From: Actinomycetes bacterium
Lineage (GTDB): Bacteria; Actinomycetota; Actinomycetes; Actinomycetales; Dermatophilaceae
Reading direction: 5' to 3'
Length of the DNA stretch: 6,699 nt
NCBI GenBank assembly: GCA_023389095.1
Contig: JAEWFB010000106.1
Location: forward strand, 1-6,699
Every line of letters starts with the position of its first letter. Within the stretch, counting starts at the first letter, position 1. Position numbers and translations under genes: made by a program. Shown here one piece after another: positions 1 to 4,118 of the stretch. The notes under the pieces were generated by a model, which saw only the letters and a program-made list of their open reading frames with translations, did not search any database and was not told where the DNA came from.

Positions 1-589
1 TGAACCCCGGAGGGGACGGCATGGCGAGCAGCACCGCGCGGGCGTCCTTCTCGTGCCTGCTCACCCAGGTGAGCGCGATGGGTGCGCCGAGCATGTCACC
101 GACCACGACGACCGGACGGGTGAGCCCGAGCGCGGAGATGACGCCGTCGAGGTCGCCGGCCAGGGAGTCGAAGGTCTGCGCGTGCAGCGCCGCGTCACTG
201 CGACCGACGCCGAGCCGGTCGTAGAGGCACACCCGGGCGTGCGGGGCCAGGTTCGACAGGAAGGATCCGGTGTCGTCCATGGACCGCCCGTAGTCGGCCA
301 CGGCGATGACGGCGGGCCCGCTGCCGTCGCACCGGGCCCGGAAGTGACGGCCCGCGAGGACGATGTCGCGCTCGGCCCCGGGCGTCGGCGTCGGACCGGC
401 CGATGGGACTGCCGTGCTCGTCCCCGACGTCGTGGTCGAGGTGTTGCTCGTGGTCAGGGCACGGGTCGAGGCGACCGGATGGGTGCCGGCCGTGCAGCCG
501 GTGAGACCGAGCCCGAGGGCCAGGCCCGCGGAAGCGATGGCGATCCGGTGGGTGGGGTGGTGCCTGTCCTGGCCGGTCGTGGTGGTCAT
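1..589 (-). CDS. lipoprotein alpha/beta-hydrolase-like protein, 3' part outside window
   Basis: The first 196 residues are visible; the C-terminal part, which would hold the acid and histidine of a triad, lies beyond the left edge. The start is ATG at 589, with AGGAGGA at 600-594 just upstream. A signal peptide (hydrophobic segment about 16-31) ends in the lipobox L-T-G-C, so Cys32 should be lipidated and the protein anchored outside the cytoplasmic membrane. Residues 33-72 form a Thr/Ser/Pro-rich tether. The hydrolase fold then begins: a strand PAVIAVADYG, the motif DRLGVGRSD (124-132) typical of hydrolase strand 4 and the following turn, and the nucleophile elbow after VVVV. That elbow reads G164-D-M-L-G168, so Met166 stands where the family has its catalytic serine (G-x-S-x-G). 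The fold assignment is firm. Catalysis as a serine hydrolase is doubtful, and a binding or non-catalytic role is possible. Substrate unknown. Confidence 0.85.
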   Translation of the reverse strand, partial: MTTTTGQDRHHPTHRIAIASAGLALGLGLTGCTAGTHPVASTRALTTSNTSTTTSGTSTAVPSAGPTPTPGAERDIVLAGRHFRARCDGSGPAVIAVADYGRSMDDTGSFLSNLAPHARVCLYDRLGVGRSDAALHAQTFDSLAGDLDGVISALGLTRPVVVVGDMLGAPIALTWVSRHEKDARAVLLAMPSPPGF

Positions 590-757
590 CGGGTCCTCCT
601 CGCGCGTGCGGGTCCGCGTGTGGTCGTCCACTCGACGATGACCGCTCGGCAGGCGTGCGTCTGTGCGCGTGGCGACACGGGCACCCGACGTCCGTCGTGC
701 GATGACCGGCAGGGGCGGAGTCCTGAGCCCGTTCCGGCGACCGCCCTCGCTGCCGGC
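590..757. other. Intergenic stretch upstream of the lipoprotein gene
   Basis: This is the left part of a 408-bp gap between the lipoprotein start (589) and the end of the next minus-strand gene (998). Apart from the ribosome binding site I see no convincing -35/-10 pair. A short direct repeat, CGATGACCG followed by a GGCAGG-containing tail, occurs at 636-644 and 700-708, about one promoter length apart; it could be a pair of operator sites or chance. The rest of the gap is repeat copy A (758-949) and 48 bp with nothing recognisable. Open frames here lack codon bias and any recognisable motif. Confidence 0.4.
594..600 (-). promoter_or_regulatory. Ribosome binding site of the lipoprotein gene
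   Basis: On the minus strand AGGAGGA is followed by four bases (CCCG) and then ATG at 589. It is a near-perfect Shine-Dalgarno sequence and fixes the start of the lipoprotein gene. Confidence 0.75.
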
Positions 758-792
758 GAAGGCCCCCAGCCCAGGAGGAGCTGAGGGCCTTC
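758..792. terminator. Strong hairpin at the head of repeat copy A, possible terminator for the 998-2014 gene
   Basis: GAAGGCCC (758-765) pairs perfectly with GGGCCTTC (785-792). After one mismatch, CAGC pairs with GCTG, leaving a nine-base loop. It is the copy A counterpart of the 3351-3384 hairpin. It lies about 200 nt past the end of the 998-2014 gene on the minus strand and could stop that transcript. There is no T-tract on either side, as is common in high-GC bacteria, so the terminator role is uncertain. Confidence 0.4.
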
Positions 793-949
793 CACCGGGT
801 TTCAGGGGGTACCCGGCGACGCGAGTTGCAGCGCAGGTAGAGCGTAGGTCGCGGGGTTCGCCGGGTTCTTCGCCGAACCGGACGGATACTTCTCGAGTGC
901 GGACACCTCGACCGTGCACGTCAGGGAGCCGCTGGCCCGGGCGGCGACC
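758..949 (+). repeat. Inverted repeat copy A (leader element plus decayed AraC-type gene start)
   Basis: Read on the plus strand, this stretch aligns with the minus-strand reading of 3384-3191; my hand alignment gives roughly 80-85% identity with two small gaps. Order of parts: a hairpin (758-792), a second short hairpin (795-816), a 44-nt poorly conserved spacer (about 823-866), a 48-nt block identical but for one base (867-914), then a region matching the start of the AraC gene. In that last part codons GAG to ACC at 926-949 spell EPLARAAT, against EPLIRAAT in the intact gene. The position of the intact gene's ATG reads AGG here (923-925). Homology stops after 949. It is best read as the 5' remnant of a duplicated regulator gene. 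Confidence 0.8.
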
Positions 950-997
950 CGGGGGCCGGCCGGCGGACCGCGTCCGACATCGGTCGCGCACGCGAGG

Positions 998-2014
998 TCA
1001 CCCGATCGGTTCGAACGACACCTCCCCGGTGCGCGCGTCGAAGGCCGCCAGCAGCACGTCGGGGCGAAGGTCCGCCTCACGAAGCCTGCGGCGTAGCAGG
1101 TCGAAGCTGAACACCGGCCTGGTGGCGTTGACGAAGACGCCCACGTAGGCCGCCGGCAGCGGGTGGTCGGGGTGGGCTGCTTCGGCCGCGTTCATGATGG
1201 CCGTCAGCTTCTGGAAGTCGCGGACCACCTCGCCGTATCTCAGGGCTGTCCTCTGCGTGGCTGCCACCTCGAGCTCGGTGATCACCGAGAAGTCCGCCAG
1301 CCGCGCGAGTCCCGAACGGGGGTTGCCCGGCCCGTCGGGCCGTTCCTCTGTGCCCAGCGCAGCGCCGCGAGGCCAGCGCACCATGGGCCGGCGCAGCGTC
1401 AGCAGGTCGACGGTGAGGCTGCCGACGGGCCGGACGTGCGCCGCTGCGGTGGGCGGCAGGTGCCGGGCGCCGACGTCCACCTCGCGCACCACGTGCAGCG
1501 GGCTGAGGTGGGCCATCGTGAAGTGTGCCAGCCACGCGTGGTAGGTCGCCTCCGGAGCGACGATGTCGTGGCACTGCCCAGCCATCTCCCGCCACGCGTC
1601 CTCGAACACGCCGGCGTGCTGTTCGCGGACCGGGTCGACCGGAGACGACTCGCCGTCCGCGCCATCGTGGCCCTCGAGTCCGCCTCCGCCGCCACGCGTG
1701 CCGGCGCGGCTCACCAGCAGCGGGATGAGCCGGCGTTGCCATCTCAACGCGTCGACGAACCCGCTCGACATGCCACCGCGGGTGGGCTCGTCCCGGTGGA
1801 CCAGCTGCAGCTCCTCAGGAAGTGGGTCGAGGGACAGGTCGACACCGACGAGCTCGGCGAAGGTGTCGAGGAGCAGCCGCTGCACGGCACTCGTGCCCGG
1901 CGGGACGGACGTCGATGCCAGTCGCGAGCGCATCGCAGCCCAGACCCACGGGTCTGCGCGTAGACCCCACTGCTCGGGCTCGCGTTCGAAAAGCTCGCTC
2001 ATCACCTGAGACAC
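998..2014 (-). CDS. Unnamed two-region protein with REPEQWGLR/GGMSSG N-terminal domain
   Basis: A 338-residue protein I cannot name. Residues 8-25 (FEREPEQWGLRADPWVW) and G80-GMSSG-85 look like a small bacterial domain of unknown function that I recall seeing as stand-alone proteins; that is memory, not a search. A Gly/Asp-rich linker follows at about 105-130. The C-terminal half has alternating strands and helices: GSLTVDLLTLRRP (D203), FSVITELEV (E247, E249), a helix RDFQKL (D266, K269) and strand AAYVGVFVNA. This order resembles PD-(D/E)xK nuclease folds, but the usual lysine of E-x-K is Glu249, so the match is tentative. No signal peptide or membrane segment is seen. The start is GTG at 2014, with AGGGGG at 2024-2019; ATG at 2002 (Met5) is the alternative. 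It lies 201 bp downstream of the AraC gene on the same strand. Confidence 0.8.
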   Translation of the reverse strand: MSQVMSELFEREPEQWGLRADPWVWAAMRSRLASTSVPPGTSAVQRLLLDTFAELVGVDLSLDPLPEELQLVHRDEPTRGGMSSGFVDALRWQRRLIPLLVSRAGTRGGGGGLEGHDGADGESSPVDPVREQHAGVFEDAWREMAGQCHDIVAPEATYHAWLAHFTMAHLSPLHVVREVDVGARHLPPTAAAHVRPVGSLTVDLLTLRRPMVRWPRGAALGTEERPDGPGNPRSGLARLADFSVITELEVAATQRTALRYGEVVRDFQKLTAIMNAAEAAHPDHPLPAAYVGVFVNATRPVFSFDLLRRRLREADLRPDVLLAAFDARTGEVSFEPIG

Positions 2015-2018
2015 GCTG

Positions 2019-2024
2019 CCCCCT
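2019..2024 (-). promoter_or_regulatory. Ribosome binding site deciding the GTG start at 2014
   Basis: Minus-strand AGGGGG is followed by CAGC and GTG at 2014. The alternative ATG at 2002 has only a poor CAGGTG directly before it, so the GTG start is preferred. Confidence 0.45.
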
Positions 2025-2095
2025 GACCCTCGACGGTGAGCGTCACGCTACGACCGGCCGGGCCGGCCGGGATCACTCCCAGCGGACCATCTGAC

Positions 2096-2114
2096 CCCGA
2101 CCCGACCCGACCCG
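2096..2114. repeat. Short CCCGA tandem repeat between two minus-strand genes
   Basis: CCCGA occurs three times in a row and is followed by CCCG. It lies in the 201-bp gap between the AraC gene and the 998-2014 gene. The same gap holds a GC-rich palindromic run (GGCCGGGCCGGCCGGG, about 2056-2071). These may be simple GC-rich drift; no clear promoter or terminator is seen. Confidence 0.35.
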
Positions 2115-2215
2115 GCACTGGGCACGAAACCGGTTCGGTGCACGCTGACACGAATCGGAACGCCTCGCGGTTCGGCCTGACGCGCCACTGCCCCGCCCCG
2201 ATCCGCGCTCGGGCC

Positions 2216-3217
2216 CTACCGGCGGGCCAGTCTTCGCCAGTCCCGGGCCGTCATGCCGAAGCGCATCGTGAACCACCGGCTGAACGCGCCCGGGGTGTCG
2301 AACCCGAGCAGCCGTGAGATCTCGGTCATCGACTGGGTGCCGCTGCCGAGGTGGCGCTGGGCCAGGGCCGCACGGGTCTCGTCGACGATGGCGCGGAAGG
2401 AGGTCTGTTCCCGGGCCAGGTGCCGTCGCAGGGTGCGGGGGTCGAGCCCCATGGCCGCGGCCACCGCGGTCAGCGAGCAGCGCCCCGCGGGCAGCAGCAG
2501 CTCGACCAGCTCGGTGACGCGGGCGGTGGTGCTCGGCCCTCTCCTGGCGACGGCAGCCTCGAGGAACTGCTGCGCGTACGGGCGCAGCAGCGGGTCGGAC
2601 AGCCGGTTCGGCAGGGCGAGGTCGCGCGACCGGAGGACCAGGCCGGTGAACGGCTGCTCGAACTTCAGGCCCGGCCCGAACGCGTCGCGGTAGTGCCCGA
2701 GATCGGCCGGAGCAGGGAAGGCGAAGCAGGCGCCGAGTGGGCGCCACGCGTCGTCGAGGCACTCGCGGATGACCCCGTTGACAGCGGTGACCCCGAGGGC
2801 TGTGGCCTGGCCCAGCGGCGCCGGCGGCCCCAGCTCGAGCCAGAGCCGGATCGTGGCGGTGCCGTCGCCCTCGTCCAGGCGCAGGCGCAGGGCCTCGTTG
2901 TAGGTCACCTCGTGACGGACCAGCACCTGCAGGACGTGGCGCAGGTCGGGCTCCTCGCGGACCGCCACGCTGATCGGCCCAAGGGTGGCCAGGCGCCGCC
3001 CATCGCCCAGCAGCACCGCGAAGTCCGGGCGCGCCGAGAGGGTGGCTGACAGGTCCAGCAGCCGCACGGCCGCTTCGGCAGGGAGCCAGGTCTCGGGGGC
3101 CCGCAGGTCCGCGAGGTCCAGGCCCACCTGCGCCACCAGCGACGGGGCGTCGAGGCCCAGGGACGTGGCGAGCTCGACGTAGCCGTCGAGGGTCGCCGCA
3201 CGGATCAGCGGCTCCAT
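2216..3217 (-). CDS. AraC-family transcriptional regulator, arabinose-binding-domain type
   Basis: A 333-residue cytoplasmic DNA-binding regulator. Residues 1 to about 190 (MEPLIRAATLDGYVELATSL onward) match the N-terminal effector-domain type found in OruR/ArgR-like AraC regulators. Residues about 248-333 form the double helix-turn-helix, with SLTAVAAAMGLDPRTLRRHL first and TEISRLLGFDTPGAFSRWF plus RFGMTARDWRR second; the latter is the most conserved AraC signature. Length is normal for the subfamily. The start is ATG at 3217: the family usually begins close to this MEPLIRA-like motif. An in-frame GTG at 3334 would add 39 residues, but they fall in a leader conserved as nucleotides rather than as protein. 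No strong Shine-Dalgarno precedes the ATG. The effector is unknown. It may regulate itself through sites in the leader, and perhaps the downstream 998-2014 gene or the divergent kptA-like gene. Confidence 0.93.
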   Translation of the reverse strand: MEPLIRAATLDGYVELATSLGLDAPSLVAQVGLDLADLRAPETWLPAEAAVRLLDLSATLSARPDFAVLLGDGRRLATLGPISVAVREEPDLRHVLQVLVRHEVTYNEALRLRLDEGDGTATIRLWLELGPPAPLGQATALGVTAVNGVIRECLDDAWRPLGACFAFPAPADLGHYRDAFGPGLKFEQPFTGLVLRSRDLALPNRLSDPLLRPYAQQFLEAAVARRGPSTTARVTELVELLLPAGRCSLTAVAAAMGLDPRTLRRHLAREQTSFRAIVDETRAALAQRHLGSGTQSMTEISRLLGFDTPGAFSRWFTMRFGMTARDWRRLARR

Positions 3218-3294
3218 GAGGTGACCCGCGGTCGAGGTGTCCGCACTCGAGCAGTATCCGTCCGGTTCGGCGAAGACGTCGCAGATCCGCCCGA

Positions 3295-3314
3295 CGTACG
3301 CTCGTCGTACGCTC
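3295..3314. promoter_or_regulatory. Candidate operator: CGTACGCTC repeated 11 bp apart
   Basis: CGTACGCTC occurs at 3295-3303 and 3306-3314 (GAGCGTACG on the minus strand), one helical turn apart, about 80-100 bp upstream of the AraC start. The copy A spacer keeps only one degenerate relative of this motif (GAGCGTAGG). Paired sites on one face of the helix are what a regulator such as AraC would use, but the link is inference. Confidence 0.35.
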
Positions 3315-3350
3315 CAACGTGCGTCGCCGGGCACCCCCTGAAACCCGGTG

Positions 3351-3384
3351 GAAGGCCCTCAGCCCGCTTGGGCTGGGGGCCTTC
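3351..3384. other. Strong hairpin at the head of the AraC leader
   Basis: GAAGGCCC (3351-3358) pairs with GGGCCTTC (3377-3384). After one mismatch, CAGCCC pairs with GGGCTG, leaving a four-base loop GCTT on the plus strand: 14 pairs in all. No gene runs into it on the plus strand, so a simple terminator role is not obvious. On the minus strand it would sit upstream of the AraC gene, as a leader structure or an insulator against upstream transcription. No T-tract. Confidence 0.6.
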
Positions 3385-3421
3385 GTCGGCTCGGAGGACG
3401 GCTGGCAGGCCAGGCTCGGCA

Positions 3422-3468
3422 GGGTGACCGATGCGTTGTTCGGCGTCTCTGTCACCCCGTTGGGGTGA
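3422..3468 (+). promoter_or_regulatory. Overlapping inverted repeats upstream of the kptA-like gene
   Basis: GGGTGAC (3422-3428), GTCACCCC (3451-3458) and GGGGTGA (3462-3468) are three segments in which the middle one can pair with either neighbour. The short hairpin TCACCCC-GTT-GGGGTGA is perfect over seven pairs. This could be an attenuator-like switch or a set of operator half-sites, 36 bp before the GTG start at 3504. Confidence 0.35.
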
Positions 3469-3503
3469 TGCAGGCCCTGGGGGGCTGCCGGCGATAGTGG
3501 GGT

Positions 3504-3932
3504 GTGTCATCCCAGTCAGTCCCGTACGGCTCCCAGCACCTACGGGCAGCCCACGGACGCAGCAGGATGATCGGCCCGGACCCGCAGCGGGAGCTCGAAC
3601 CGGCCAGACCACCGCGCGTGCTCTACCACGGGACGGCCGAGCGCTCCGTGGCCGGAATCCTGGCTCACGGACTCGACCGGGTCCAACGCCGGTACGTGCA
3701 CCTGTCGGGGGACCGGTCCACGGCGGCGACCGCGGGCGCGCGCTACGGCCCGGCCGTGCTGTTGGAGGTGGCCGCCTCCCGGATGGTCGAGCACGGCCAC
3801 GTGTTCTACCGGGCCGGCAACGGCGTCTGGCTCACGGACCACGTCCCGACCGGATACCTCACGATCCTCGCGGACATCGGCGGTCGCCGAGCCCGCCCTG
3901 CCTCGAACCCGGCGGCAGGCACGGAGACGTGA
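3504..3932 (+). CDS. kptA: N-terminally truncated KptA/Tpt1-like RNA 2'-phosphotransferase
   Basis: KptA/Tpt1 removes an internal RNA 2'-phosphate by transferring it to NAD+, giving ADP-ribose 1'',2''-cyclic phosphate. This 142-residue protein has the NAD-binding C-terminal lobe in full: LYHGT (40-44), RRYVHLSGD (62-70), GARYG (78-82) and FYRAGNGVWLT (101-111). Family members run about 180-200 residues and carry an N-terminal lobe with an essential Leu-Arg-His motif. Here that lobe is absent except for its last strand LRAAHGRS (13-20), where R14 is kept but the usual QGH reads HGR. No frame just upstream encodes the lost part. The start is uncertain: GTG at 3504 has no good ribosome binding site, and ATG at 3567 (Met22) is possible. 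It could be a decaying gene, or a reduced ADP-ribosyltransferase-like protein; codon bias still looks coding. It is transcribed divergently from the AraC gene. Confidence 0.82.
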   Translation: MSSQSVPYGSQHLRAAHGRSRMIGPDPQRELEPARPPRVLYHGTAERSVAGILAHGLDRVQRRYVHLSGDRSTAATAGARYGPAVLLEVAASRMVEHGHVFYRAGNGVWLTDHVPTGYLTILADIGGRRARPASNPAAGTET

Positions 3933-4010
3933 AACCGAAGGAGCCGCACCACGGCATCAGACGCCCGACGACGCCGCGTGTCGTTCGAGTGCCGGTGCTC
4001 GGACACCGAC

Positions 4011-4024
4011 GCCCGGACCCGGGC
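4011..4024 (+). terminator. Weak candidate terminator after the kptA-like gene
   Basis: GCCCG and CGGGC form a five-pair stem with a GACC loop, preceded by a second small stem CGGTG/CACCG (3993-4008). The sequence after it (CCTTGGCTCT) is only mildly T-rich. It lies about 80 nt after the stop at 3932 and before the next gene, so termination here is plausible but not strong. Confidence 0.25.
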
Positions 4025-4107
4025 CCTTGGCTCTCATGCTCCATACGTGGCCGGGTGGCCTGCAGCCCGTTACGCTGACGGATACCCCTCCGCGTACGCC
4101 CATCCAC

Positions 4108-4114
4108 AAGGGGA
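4108..4114 (+). promoter_or_regulatory. Ribosome binding site of the LuxR-family gene
   Basis: AAGGGGA is followed by TGAG and ATG at 4119. It favours this start over the in-frame ATG at 4143, which has no such site. No clear promoter can be named in the 186 bp before the gene. Confidence 0.5.
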
Positions 4115-4118
4115 TGAG

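Larger units (their letters stand above)
3191..3384 (-). repeat. Inverted repeat copy B (leader and first codons of the AraC gene)
   Basis: This is the intact counterpart of copy A, in opposite orientation. Reading the minus strand from 3384, it contains the strong hairpin (3384-3351), a second small hairpin CCGGG/CCCGG with a 12-base loop, a spacer that differs from copy A, the well conserved block containing CCGAACCGGACGGATACT, and then the AraC start codon and codons 2-9. The best matching parts are non-coding, so conservation at the DNA or RNA level is likely. The element could hold the promoter and regulatory leader of the AraC gene. I do not recognise it as a named element. Confidence 0.8.

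Noticed and set aside
663..1148. Shared peptide (AEGLPPGFRG and following) in frames at 663-1148 (plus) and 3205-3612 (minus)
   Set aside because: The protein-level match comes from the non-coding repeat copies. The frames have no ribosome binding site or codon bias, and the repeat's invariant blocks are better explained at DNA or RNA level.
1163..1963. 266-codon plus-strand frame opposite the 998-2014 gene
   Set aside because: The minus-strand frame has structured motifs (REPEQWGLR, GGMSSG) and a ribosome binding site; the plus-strand frame has none.
2053..2071. GGCCGG palindromic run as a terminator of the AraC gene
   Set aside because: It is plain GC-rich low complexity with many alternative pairings, no T-tract, and it lies close to the next gene's start.
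3218..3334. Extended AraC start at GTG 3334
   Set aside because: The extra 39 residues have no family counterpart, and the matching frame in copy A is broken by a stop at TAG 838-840-type codons within the spacer; conservation is nucleotide-level.
758..3384. Composite transposon or insertion sequence bounded by the inverted repeats
   Set aside because: No transposase or recombinase gene lies between or beside the repeats, and no target-site duplication could be recognised.
2073..3455. 460-codon minus-strand frame overlapping the AraC gene
   Set aside because: It is another frame of the AraC gene and its leader, with Arg/Pro/Ala-rich composition and no domain.
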